Shown: piece by piece, positions 1-8,313 of the stretch
How the letters are laid out: each line of letters starts with the position of its first letter
Numbering within the stretch: the first letter of the stretch is position 1
Source: Ferrithrix thermotolerans DSM 19514
GTDB taxonomy: Bacteria; Actinomycetota; Acidimicrobiia; Acidimicrobiales; Ilumatobacteraceae
DNA: 43,398 nucleotides
Assembly: GCA_945861325.1 (NCBI GenBank)
Contig: CAMATY010000004.1
Span: 1 to 43,398 of the forward strand
Direction of reading: 5' to 3'
Program-made: the position numbers and the translations under genes
Notes under the pieces: generated by a model
Database searches by the model: none
The model's input: only the letters and a program-made list of their open reading frames with translations
What the model was told of the DNA's origin: nothing

Positions 1-750
1 AAAACTGTCTTAAAAGATTTTCAATTAGCCAAAAAATCAAGCGGCAACAGAGAATCTAAAGCCCAGCATGGTGGACGTGATTCGGCAGATTGGGTTGATC
101 GCATTGTTGGGCGGTTGATTGACGGCGATGAGGTGGGTTCAGCGAATATCTTAAATTCGGCACTTCGTAGTGGTCATGATCTTCAGTTTATTTATGTGGA
201 TATTTTGATTCCGGCACTAGTGATTATCGGCGATCAATGGGAATCTGGCAAGATAGATATTTATGTTGAGCATCGCTCATCTGAAATTGTTTTTCGTTTG
301 ATTGTTCAACTGAGTTTAAAATTTAAGCGTCGTGGACTTGATCGAGGCACAGTAGTTATTGGAGCCCCAAAGGGAGAACTGCATTCGCTGACAATTGCAA
401 TGATCACACATTTATTGCGCTACGAAGGTTGGAATGTTTCTAATCTCGGAGCCGATCTTCCGGCTGATGAGTTTGGCAAAGCGGTAAAGAATCTTCAAAA
501 TGTGGTTGGTGTTTGTGTCGTTACGACGATGCCTAGTTCACTTTTTGAAGCCGCTAAATCAATTTCAGCCGTGCGAAAAGTTTCTAAATCAAATGGTGAT
601 AAATCCGCTAAACCGACGGTCAAATGTTTTGTTGGTGGACCAGCGATTCGATCTGACGATCATGCTCAAGAACTTGGCGCTGATAAATGGGTCAAAGACC
701 CTCGAGAGTTGATTGTCGCTCTAGATTCAGTGCTTAGTAGGGTTAGTTAG
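1..750 (+). CDS. Cobalamin (B12)-binding domain protein, CarH/LitR-like sensor/regulator, 5' truncated by window edge
   Basis: Frame 1 is open from base 1 (KTVLKDFQLAKK...ADWVDRIVGRLIDGDE...), so the 115 start in the ORF track is probably not the true start. Contains W-x9-EH (WESGKIDIYVEH) typical of the CarH helical cap, and a B12-loop-like E-x-H (GELHSLTIAMITHLLRYEGW) followed by a Rossmann-like GADLPADEF segment. Confidence 0.75.
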   Translation, partial: KTVLKDFQLAKKSSGNRESKAQHGGRDSADWVDRIVGRLIDGDEVGSANILNSALRSGHDLQFIYVDILIPALVIIGDQWESGKIDIYVEHRSSEIVFRLIVQLSLKFKRRGLDRGTVVIGAPKGELHSLTIAMITHLLRYEGWNVSNLGADLPADEFGKAVKNLQNVVGVCVVTTMPSSLFEAAKSISAVRKVSKSNGDKSAKPTVKCFVGGPAIRSDDHAQELGADKWVKDPRELIVALDSVLSRVS

Positions 751-764
751 CAGGGTTAGTTAGC
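739..764. repeat. Perfect 13-bp tandem duplication (AGGGTTAGTTAGC x2) spanning the stop codon of the B12-binding CDS
   Basis: Copies at 739-751 and 752-764 read directly. Confidence 0.9.
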
Positions 765-788
765 AACTCTAGCTAGCGAGTAGTTACT

Positions 789-806
789 ACGAACAGGTGT
801 TCGCTA
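789..806 (+). promoter_or_regulatory. LexA/SOS box (ACGAACAGGTGTTCGCTA; core CGAAC-N4-GTTCG)
   Basis: Matches the actinobacterial/Gram-positive LexA consensus core CGAAC(N4)GTTCG; ends shortly before the imuA'-like ATG at 817; near-identical box upstream of dnaE2. Confidence 0.85.
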
Positions 807-816
807 CAGTACTGGT

Positions 817-1506
817 ATGCAACTAGATACCAAACAGCGAGTCACAGAACTTTTAGCCACAGAGTTTCTAGTAAAAAATCAGTTAGTTGTAAAACCGCCA
901 GTTGTAGAGCGCTTAGCTGTTGGCGACAATGTTCGAGACTTATTGCCCGATTCTGGCTTAGTGCGCGGGCGCATCGTGCGTTGCAGTGGTGACGCAGGTT
1001 TATCACTAGCGCTTTCACTTTGTTCGCGTGCAACTCAACAAGGGTCATGGCTCGGTATTGTCGGCGTAGATCATCTTGGCGTGCTTGCCGCTGTCGAGCA
1101 TGGTGTCGCCCTAGAACGAACAGTGTTGGTGCATCCACCCCAGACATCGCGCGAATGGTCAGTCACGGTTGCTGCAGCGATAGAAGGCTTTGATCTATTA
1201 ATTGTTGCCGTGCCGGCTCGACTGTCGGCCAACGATGCCAGACGAGTTCAGACACGATTGCAATCTCGTCGTGCAGTGATGATCATTGTTGACAATGCGA
1301 CGATCTCGCAATCTGCTGCTAGATCAGTCGATGACATAAATCGTTCAAATACATTTCTTGCTGATGTTGTTTTAGATACCAAAACAAAAAGTTGGACTGG
1401 TGTTGACAATGGCTCTGGATATTTGCAATATCGCGATGTCCACATCAGGGTTAGCGGGCGTCGAGTGGCTCGCGAGCGCGAATGTTTAGTTACCCGACCG
1501 TGCTGA
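817..1506 (+). CDS. ImuA'-like RecA-fold mutasome accessory protein
   Basis: Immediately upstream of imuB; RecA-like beta/alpha pattern; degenerate P-loop region (RCSGDAGLSLAL, no GK[ST]); preceded by LexA box. Confidence 0.7.
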   Translation: MQLDTKQRVTELLATEFLVKNQLVVKPPVVERLAVGDNVRDLLPDSGLVRGRIVRCSGDAGLSLALSLCSRATQQGSWLGIVGVDHLGVLAAVEHGVALERTVLVHPPQTSREWSVTVAAAIEGFDLLIVAVPARLSANDARRVQTRLQSRRAVMIIVDNATISQSAARSVDDINRSNTFLADVVLDTKTKSWTGVDNGSGYLQYRDVHIRVSGRRVARERECLVTRPC

Positions 1507-1511
1507 CTAGT

Positions 1512-1557
1512 TAAACGCGACTGTGCCAACCAGATAAACGCGACCGTGCCAACTAGA
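1512..1557. repeat. 23-bp tandem repeat x2 (TAAACGCGACYGTGCCAACYAGA) just downstream of the imuA'-like stop
   Basis: Copies 1512-1534 and 1535-1557 differ at two positions. Confidence 0.9.
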
Positions 1558-1580
1558 TAAACCAGCCAAAAATTATCAGC

Positions 1581-3320
1581 ATGCTTGCATCTCGGCGTTT
1601 AGCGGTGCTGCAATGTCTTGATTGGTCAGCAGTTGTTGCAGCAAAAAGTTCAAACAAACCGTGCGCAGTCGTGCATGCACAAAGAGTCATATCGCGTACT
1701 CCTGGCGCGATGCGTTATGGCGTACAAGTTGGCATGCGTCGTCGACATGCTCAAGCGTTGTGTCCAGATATAGAAATCGTTGCGCATCAGCCAAATCGTG
1801 ATCGCAATGCTTTTGATGCAGTTGTTCGTGTAGTCAATGAACTCGTACCGCTGATCGAAGTCAGCGAACCAGGTTTAATTGTGTTTGCTGCACGAGGTCC
1901 ATCTAGATACATGGGTGGCGACGAGATGATGGCGTTAAAAATAGTTGAAGCACTAAAGACTTTGGTTTCAAGCGAGTTGTTGATTGGTGTGGGCGTTGCC
2001 GACAGTCGTTTGGCTGCGCATATTGCTGCGAGCGCCAGCGCCAGCAATAGTGCTAGTAATCGCGCCAGCAATAGTGCTAGTAATCTCGCCAGCAGCAACT
2101 CAAATTTATTTGTGCCGTATGTCGTCGAGCCAGATAAAACTAACGAGTGGCTTGCCCCGCAATCTGTGCGAGTGCTCAGCGAATTCGCAAACATCAATCG
2201 TGAAACTATTTCGCTACTTGAACGACTCGGGCTTAACACGCTGCGAGATATCTGTGCTCTCAGTGAGTCTGTTTTGGCGGGTCGATTTGGTGAGTTAGGT
2301 TTTGAACTGCATCGGCTTGCGCGGGGCGACGAGCAACATCAACTTGTTGCGGTTCCACCGCCACCAGAGCATCTTTGTGTTGAGAAATTTGATCAGCCAG
2401 TTAGCGATCAACAAATCGTAATCAACAGTGTGCAGAGAATGGCTAGTGCATTTACTGAGTATTTTTCAGTTAACGGAACTGTTTGCGTGCGAATTGTCAT
2501 CGCATTCGAATTAGAAAACGGCAAGCGTTTTGAGCGACTGTGGTATCGCCAACAAGGATTAACCGCGAGTGCAATTGTCGAGAGCGCAAAGTGGCAACTT
2601 GAAGCGTCGCTCGCTAGTGAATTCACTAGTGAGCTAGCTAGTGAACTAGCTAGTGAACTAGCTAGCAACGGCCTAGTTCGCGTGCAGTTAATTGCCGATG
2701 AAGTGCGTGCCGATACAGCGCGCCAACTTAAGTTGTGGGGTGGCAGCACGCAAACTGACGAAACAGCAGCACAAGCAATTGGTCGATTAAGCGAATTGCT
2801 GGGTTCTGCTGCTGTGCAAGTTTTTAAGTGGCAAGGTGGACGCGATCTCTTAGATAGTTATCAACTTATTTCAGCAACGCACACTCAAACTATCGGCAGT
2901 GGTGACAACAGTGAACAACCAGCAGTGCCAAAATGGCGCGGTGCATTGCCGACGCCATCGCCGAGCGTTGTTTATTCTGAGCCAATTTCAGTACAGATAA
3001 ATGATCAATTCGGAAAGTTGTTAAGTGTCAGTGCGCGCCACGAGTTAAGTGCACCGCCAGTCACCGTAATTATCGGCGTGGCGCACTACAAAGTAAATTC
3101 ATGGGCAGGCCCTTGGCCAGTCGAAGAGCACTGGTGGGATATTGCTCGCAATCGGCGATTAGTTCGCCTGCAATTAGTCTGTGAAAAAATTGCACTAAAG
3201 AATATTGCGACAGGAAATACTGCGACAGGAAATGTTTTAACAGATAGCGCGCCGCAGATTTTGGCGATGTTGGCAATTCTCGAACACGGCGAGTGGACAG
3301 TTGCGGCGATATACAACTAG
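1581..3320 (+). CDS. imuB: ImuB, Y-family polymerase homolog, predicted catalytically inactive
   Basis: Y-family N-terminus without the canonical DxD / SxDE acidic motifs (LQCLDWSAVVAA; GPSRYMGGDE); QLKLWG beta-clamp-like motif encoded at 2724-2741; position between imuA' and dnaE2. Confidence 0.88.
   Translation: MLASRRLAVLQCLDWSAVVAAKSSNKPCAVVHAQRVISRTPGAMRYGVQVGMRRRHAQALCPDIEIVAHQPNRDRNAFDAVVRVVNELVPLIEVSEPGLIVFAARGPSRYMGGDEMMALKIVEALKTLVSSELLIGVGVADSRLAAHIAASASASNSASNRASNSASNLASSNSNLFVPYVVEPDKTNEWLAPQSVRVLSEFANINRETISLLERLGLNTLRDICALSESVLAGRFGELGFELHRLARGDEQHQLVAVPPPPEHLCVEKFDQPVSDQQIVINSVQRMASAFTEYFSVNGTVCVRIVIAFELENGKRFERLWYRQQGLTASAIVESAKWQLEASLASEFTSELASELASELASNGLVRVQLIADEVRADTARQLKLWGGSTQTDETAAQAIGRLSELLGSAAVQVFKWQGGRDLLDSYQLISATHTQTIGSGDNSEQPAVPKWRGALPTPSPSVVYSEPISVQINDQFGKLLSVSARHELSAPPVTVIIGVAHYKVNSWAGPWPVEEHWWDIARNRRLVRLQLVCEKIALKNIATGNTATGNVLTDSAPQILAMLAILEHGEWTVAAIYN
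2038..2085. repeat. Perfect in-frame 24-bp tandem duplication within imuB (ASNSASNR/ASNSASNL)
   Basis: GCGCCAGCAATAGTGCTAGTAATC at 2038-2061 and 2062-2085. Confidence 0.9.
2613..2666. repeat. In-frame 12-bp tandem repeat within imuB (GCTAGTGAACTA; LASE repeats)
   Basis: Units at 2613-2624, 2625-2636 (both degenerate), 2637-2648 and 2649-2660 (identical), partial at 2661-2666. Confidence 0.88.
3206..3234. repeat. In-frame 15-bp tandem duplication within imuB (TGCGACAGGAAATAC; IATGN/TATGN)
   Basis: TGCGACAGGAAATAC (3206-3220) followed by TGCGACAGGAAATG (3221-3234). Confidence 0.85.
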
Positions 3321-3355
3321 CCGGCAATATATGACTTGTTAGTCACCGCGATATT

Positions 3356-3913
3356 GTGCAGTTGATGGTTCTTGACGCAGGCGTCGAATTTGTGGCTAAG
3401 TTTTGTGCAGATCTAGTAACGCATTCACCAATAGACGATCGTGAACGAGAGTCGATCAAAGTATTTCGCGAACTTGCTCCATTGTTGAGCGCACCGTTTG
3501 ATGAGCACAGTGACACGACACATGTGACTGGCTCAGCAATTGTTGTTGGCGCACCTGGTGTGGTGTTGCATTTGCACAAACGCTTAAACATGTGGCTACA
3601 ACCAGGTGGGCACATCGACGCTGGTGAATCAGTTGATCAAGCAGCATTGCGTGAAGCACGAGAAGAAACTGGTTTACAGTTGCAACATTTTTTAAGCTTG
3701 CCCAAATTTATTCATCTTGATGTTCACCCCGGGCCCCGCGGTCACACACATTTAGATATTAGATATTTATTAGTTGCCGACAACGAAACATTTGCTCCAG
3801 CCGAAGGTGAAAGCAAAGAAGTTAAATGGTTTAGTTTTGATGAGGCATTGCAGGTCTCCGAAGACGGGGCTCGCGGGGCGATTCGTGTTGCCCGCCAAAT
3901 CGTCAATAGATAA
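3356..3913 (+). CDS. NUDIX hydrolase
   Basis: Perfect Nudix box GHIDAGESVDQAALREAREETGL (Gx5Ex7REUxEExGU); GTG start at 3356 or ATG at 3365. Confidence 0.92.
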   Translation: MQLMVLDAGVEFVAKFCADLVTHSPIDDRERESIKVFRELAPLLSAPFDEHSDTTHVTGSAIVVGAPGVVLHLHKRLNMWLQPGGHIDAGESVDQAALREAREETGLQLQHFLSLPKFIHLDVHPGPRGHTHLDIRYLLVADNETFAPAEGESKEVKWFSFDEALQVSEDGARGAIRVARQIVNR

Positions 3914-3936
3914 GCGGTTTACACTCGCTGGCTAAC

Positions 3937-3954
3937 ACGAACATATGTTCGCTA
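3937..3954 (+). promoter_or_regulatory. LexA/SOS box (ACGAACATATGTTCGCTA; perfect palindrome CGAACATATGTTCG)
   Basis: Perfect 14-bp inverted repeat; core ends 14 nt before dnaE2 GTG; 16/18 identity with the box at 789-806. Confidence 0.9.
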
Positions 3955-3965
3955 GCCTAATTTGA

Positions 3966-6900
3966 GTGTCTGGTTACGCCGAATTACATTGTCGATCAAA
4001 TTTTTCGTTTTTATACGGGGCTTCACATCCTGAGCAACTTGTTGAGTCTGCAGTTGATAATCAGTTGAGTGCACTTGCACTGACAGATCGCAACGGATTT
4101 TATGGTGTCGTAAAGTTCGCCCAAGCGGCTCGCGGGTTTGGGCTGCCAACTTTATTTGGCGTTGAACTGACATGTTCTAATCAGCACAGTGATACCAGCA
4201 GCAGTGATCCACAAATTGTTTTGATCGCCGATGGTCAATCTGGTTATTCGCGACTATCACATGCGATAACTATTGGCCAGTTAGCGGGCTCAAAGTCTGC
4301 ACCTGTTTTCGATACAGCAAAAGTTGCCGAAGATGTAGCTGGTACATGTTGGGTATTGACGGGAGCAAGTAGTGGCATAGTCAATCAAGCGCTCGAACAA
4401 CACGGACCAGAGGCGGCTTCGCGTCGATTGCAAAAACTCGTTAGCGAATTCGGTCGCGACCGAGTGTTAGTCGAATTGTGTGATCATGGCGACCCACTTG
4501 ATTCAACACGCAACGATGCGCTTGTGCAGTTGGCGATGCGAAATAATTTGCAGTGTGTTGCTACTAACGATGTCAGTTATGCATCACTACGCGAGTATCG
4601 GTTAGCAGTTGCGCTAGCAGCAGTTAGACAACGCGCAAGTCTTGATGAGATTGATATTCATTTACCTCCTGCTCCAAGTGCATATATTCGTAGCGGCAAA
4701 GAGCAACTTCGGCGGTTCAGTCGGTACCCGGGCGTTATCGAATTGACAGGCGAGATAGCAAAATCATCAGCATTTGATTTATCTTTAGTTGCACCGAAAC
4801 TTCCACCGTTTATTTGTCCAGATGGCTTAGACGAAATTTCATATTTGCGTTTACTCGCCGAGCAAGGGGCAACTCGCAGATATGGGTTGCGACCCGTGAG
4901 CAACATTGAAGATCTTTCGCTGCGCGCAAGAGCATGGAAGACGATTGATCACGAACTCAATGTCATTGAGCAACTTGGTTTCGCCGGCTATTTCTTAGTC
5001 GTTTGGGATATCGTGCAGTTTTGTCAGCGTTCAAATATTTTTTGTCAAGGTCGGGGTAGCGCGGCCAACAGCGCGGTTTGCTTTGCCCTAGATATAACCA
5101 AAGCCGATGCCGTTTCTCTGGGTTTGTTATTTGAGCGATTCTTATCAACTGAGCGTGATGGTCCACCAGATATTGATATAGATATCGAAAGCGGTCGGCG
5201 AGAAGAAGTTATTCAATATGTTTTCAACCGCTACGACAGACATCATGCCGCGCAAGTTGCCAATGTGATCACATATCGCTCACGCTCGGCGATTCGCGAT
5301 ATGGCCAGGGCGCTTGGTTTTGCGCCAGGTCAGCAAGACGCATGGAGCAAGCAAGTCGGCATGTTTGGTTCACTGGCAAACTCTGAAAACACACAACATG
5401 AAATACCGGCTCAAGTAGTAGATCTTGCTCGTCAAGTTTTGGATGCACCACGACATTTAGGCGTTCATTCTGGGGGCATGGTGATTTGTGATCGCCCGGT
5501 CAGTGAAGTTTGTCCTGTTGAGTGGGCACGAATGAAAGATCGCAGTGTGTTGCAATGGGATAAAGACGACTGCGCAACGATTGGTCTTGTCAAGTTTGAT
5601 TTGCTAGGTCTAGGAATGCTTTCTGCGCTGCATAACGCTGTTGATTTAATTGCCGAATTTCGCGGCGAAAAAATTGATCTAGCAACGATTCCGCAAGAAG
5701 ATGAGGTCTATGCAATGTTGTGTCGTGCTGACACAGTTGGTGTCTTTCAAATTGAGTCGCGCGCCCAAATGGCAACGCTGCCAAGACTTAAACCACGAAG
5801 GTTCTACGACCTAGTCGTTGAAGTCGCGCTAATTCGTCCCGGCCCAATTCAAGGCGGTTCAGTTCATCCATATATTCGTCGTCGCAATGGTCAAGAACCA
5901 GTGACTTATTTGCATCCACTATTAGAAAACAGTTTAGGAAAAACCTTAGGTGTGCCGTTGTTTCAAGAACAGTTAATGCAAATGGCAATTGATGTCGCGG
6001 GTTTTACTGCTACTCAAGCCGACGAGTTGCGCCAAGCGATGGGTTCAAAGCGTTCGCAGATGCGCATGGAGCGACTTCGTCAGCGACTATATGACGGCAT
6101 GTCGAAACATGGGATCATTGGCCCGGTTGCTGATGAGATTTTTGAAAAAATGCAAGCGTTTTCTAGTTATGGGTTTCCTGAAAGCCATTCTGTTTCGTTT
6201 GCATATCTTGTTTATGCCTCTTCATGGATCAAATATCATGAGCCTGCTGCGTTTTATGCGGCACTATTAAATTCGCAGCCGATGGGTTTTTGGTCGCCGC
6301 ATTCACTTGTGCAAGATGCTCGCCGACATGGTGTTGTAGTTCATAGTCCAGATTTGAATGCATCCAAAGCCGGCGCAACTTTAGAAACGTGTCACGAGTC
6401 AACTGGCGGGTTCGCGGTGCGACTTGGTATCTCTGGTGTGCGTGGTGTTGGCTACGAACTGGCATGCACAATAGAAACAGCACGGCCTTTTGCAAATATG
6501 GAAGACCTTGTGCGTCGAGTACCGCAACTAAATCTTTCGCAGATTGAAACACTGGCAACGGCAGGTGTCTACACACAATGTTTTGGCATATCTCGGCGAG
6601 ATGCATTGTGGTCAGCAGGTGCAGTAATCCAAAGTCGCCCAGATCGTCTTGCTGGGGTTACTACGGGCAGTGATTCACCCCAATTGCCTGGCATGCAACC
6701 AATTGAAGAGTCAATTTGTGATCTTTGGTCAACAGGTATTTCTATTGATGGTCATCCAACTCAGTTCGTGCGCAGTCAGTTGAGCAAACTTGGTGTGCTT
6801 ACGGCGAGCGAATTACCAAATGTTGAGAATGGTTCACGAATATTTATAGGTGGCGTTGTGACGCATCGTCAACGCCCGTCAACTGCACGAGGTGTGACAT

Positions 6901-7106
6901 TTATTAGCCTTGAAGACGAAACTGGTTTAATAAATGTGATCGTCTCACAAGGTTGTTGGCGACGCTTTCGCCACGCTGCGATTAACGCATCAGCATTAGT
7001 AGTTCGAGGAAGAATCGAATCTGCTCACGGAGTAATAAATATCATCGCCGAACATTTAAGCGAACTAAATATTGTTGTTGGCGTCAGCTCAAGAGATTTT
7101 CGCTGA
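3966..7106 (+). CDS. dnaE2: Error-prone DNA polymerase III alpha subunit DnaE2 (ImuC)
   Basis: MSGYAELHCRSNFSFLYGASHPEQL start typical of DnaE2; PHP domain; catalytic PDIDIDIE and KFDLLGLGMLSAL; C-terminal OB fold; 1046 aa; LexA box upstream. Confidence 0.95.
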   Translation: MSGYAELHCRSNFSFLYGASHPEQLVESAVDNQLSALALTDRNGFYGVVKFAQAARGFGLPTLFGVELTCSNQHSDTSSSDPQIVLIADGQSGYSRLSHAITIGQLAGSKSAPVFDTAKVAEDVAGTCWVLTGASSGIVNQALEQHGPEAASRRLQKLVSEFGRDRVLVELCDHGDPLDSTRNDALVQLAMRNNLQCVATNDVSYASLREYRLAVALAAVRQRASLDEIDIHLPPAPSAYIRSGKEQLRRFSRYPGVIELTGEIAKSSAFDLSLVAPKLPPFICPDGLDEISYLRLLAEQGATRRYGLRPVSNIEDLSLRARAWKTIDHELNVIEQLGFAGYFLVVWDIVQFCQRSNIFCQGRGSAANSAVCFALDITKADAVSLGLLFERFLSTERDGPPDIDIDIESGRREEVIQYVFNRYDRHHAAQVANVITYRSRSAIRDMARALGFAPGQQDAWSKQVGMFGSLANSENTQHEIPAQVVDLARQVLDAPRHLGVHSGGMVICDRPVSEVCPVEWARMKDRSVLQWDKDDCATIGLVKFDLLGLGMLSALHNAVDLIAEFRGEKIDLATIPQEDEVYAMLCRADTVGVFQIESRAQMATLPRLKPRRFYDLVVEVALIRPGPIQGGSVHPYIRRRNGQEPVTYLHPLLENSLGKTLGVPLFQEQLMQMAIDVAGFTATQADELRQAMGSKRSQMRMERLRQRLYDGMSKHGIIGPVADEIFEKMQAFSSYGFPESHSVSFAYLVYASSWIKYHEPAAFYAALLNSQPMGFWSPHSLVQDARRHGVVVHSPDLNASKAGATLETCHESTGGFAVRLGISGVRGVGYELACTIETARPFANMEDLVRRVPQLNLSQIETLATAGVYTQCFGISRRDALWSAGAVIQSRPDRLAGVTTGSDSPQLPGMQPIEESICDLWSTGISIDGHPTQFVRSQLSKLGVLTASELPNVENGSRIFIGGVVTHRQRPSTARGVTFISLEDETGLINVIVSQGCWRRFRHAAINASALVVRGRIESAHGVINIIAEHLSELNIVVGVSSRDFR

Positions 7107-7715
7107 AGCAGCAACTAGCCCAAGCACAACAAACACGACTCCAGCGATGTATCGCTGGATAAATGGCAGTGTTTTGCCCTTGACGAGAACTTCGCGCAGT
7201 GAACTTGCGGTAAGTGCATAGGTTCCGTCAGTAATGAAACCACAACTCACAAATACAACGCCAAGCATTAGTGCTTGAAGTGCCTTTGAACTTTTGTCTT
7301 GGTCAATGAACTGTGGAAGAAATGAAAGAAAGAACAGTGCAACTTTTGGGTTGAGCGTGTTGATGATAAAACCTTGACGAAATGCCTGAAAATTGGTCAT
7401 TGAGCTAGCCAGTGAAGCAACCGAAGCAGGCTTACGCATCAGCGTGCGCAAACCGACGGATATTAGATACAACGCACCAAGATATTTGACAGCGTTAAAC
7501 GCACTGGGTGACGCAGCAAGAATTGCTGAAAGTCCGGCGGTGGCTGCCAACACATGCATCAATGTGCCAAGTTCAATACCCACTACTGCCGCAAATCCGA
7601 TGGACCGACCATCTGAAACGCTGCGATTGACAATGTATAAAACCGCAGGACCAGGAATAACAAGTAATGCAAAAGATGCAATTGCGAACGAGATGAGAGA
7701 GTTGCTGTCTGGCAT
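7089..7715 (-). CDS. LysE/RhtB family amino-acid efflux translocator
   Basis: N-terminal LVIPGPAVLYIVNRSVSDGR, NPKVALFFLSFLPQFI motif, about six hydrophobic segments. Confidence 0.88.
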   Translation of the reverse strand: MPDSNSLISFAIASFALLVIPGPAVLYIVNRSVSDGRSIGFAAVVGIELGTLMHVLAATAGLSAILAASPSAFNAVKYLGALYLISVGLRTLMRKPASVASLASSMTNFQAFRQGFIINTLNPKVALFFLSFLPQFIDQDKSSKALQALMLGVVFVSCGFITDGTYALTASSLREVLVKGKTLPFIQRYIAGVVFVVLGLVAASAKIS

Positions 7716-8045
7716 CTATTCGTCTGGCTGTTCGTTCAAACCGTCGTTGAAGCCTCGGTACATCTCGTAAATTTCTTTGCAAGCCTGACACATCGGCAAT
7801 TGTTTTGGATCACGCGATGGCACCCAGACATGTCCGCATAGTGCTTCAATTGGCGTGCCATTAATTCGGGCTTCAAGAACTTTGGCTGCGGCCGACTCGT
7901 CGCGTTCTGTTTTAACAATATGGGCAACCAATGGTTTGCCGGTTTGCAAAACATGTTCTGTTTGACGATCAATGACCGTGCTCGGAGAAGTCTCAATCGA
8001 AGATAGCGGCGCAGATAACACAGTTAATTTTACGACTGAATGCAC
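7716..8045 (-). CDS. DUF3039 family protein
   Basis: VLEARINGTPIEALCGHVWVPSRDPKQLPMCQACKEIYE is the DUF3039 signature with paired Cys. Confidence 0.8.
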   Translation of the reverse strand: MHSVVKLTVLSAPLSSIETSPSTVIDRQTEHVLQTGKPLVAHIVKTERDESAAAKVLEARINGTPIEALCGHVWVPSRDPKQLPMCQACKEIYEMYRGFNDGLNEQPDE

Positions 8046-8085
8046 GATTCATTAAACCATGTTTGCTCGCATCTAGACTGCGATC

Positions 8086-8313
8086 ATGCCCGTGTATGAG
8101 TTTCGATGCCGAACATGTGACGAGACCTTTGAAGAGCGTCGCGCTATGTCGCAGGCCAATGAGCCAGCCAAGTGCGCGCAAGGCCACGAGAACTCAGTGC
8201 GTTTACTTTCGGTGTTTGCTTCTGTTGGTGGCGGATCTAGTGCCAGTGCGGCGCCGTCAATGCCAGCGCCAAAAATGGGTGGTTGCGGTTCTGGCTGTGG
8301 TTGCCACAGCTAG
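8086..8313 (+). CDS. FmdB-family zinc-ribbon protein
   Basis: MPVYEFRCRTCDETFE start and Gly/Cys-rich tail (GGCGSGCGCHS). Confidence 0.88.
   Translation: MPVYEFRCRTCDETFEERRAMSQANEPAKCAQGHENSVRLLSVFASVGGGSSASAAPSMPAPKMGGCGSGCGCHS

Noticed and set aside
1787-2239. 150-aa minus-strand ORF with LLARLLALLLA repeats
   Set aside because: The repeat is the reverse-strand reading of the imuB tandem repeat, not an independent protein.
5989-6270. Alternative-frame 93-aa ORF inside dnaE2
   Set aside because: Overlaps the conserved polymerase frame; no start context or motif.
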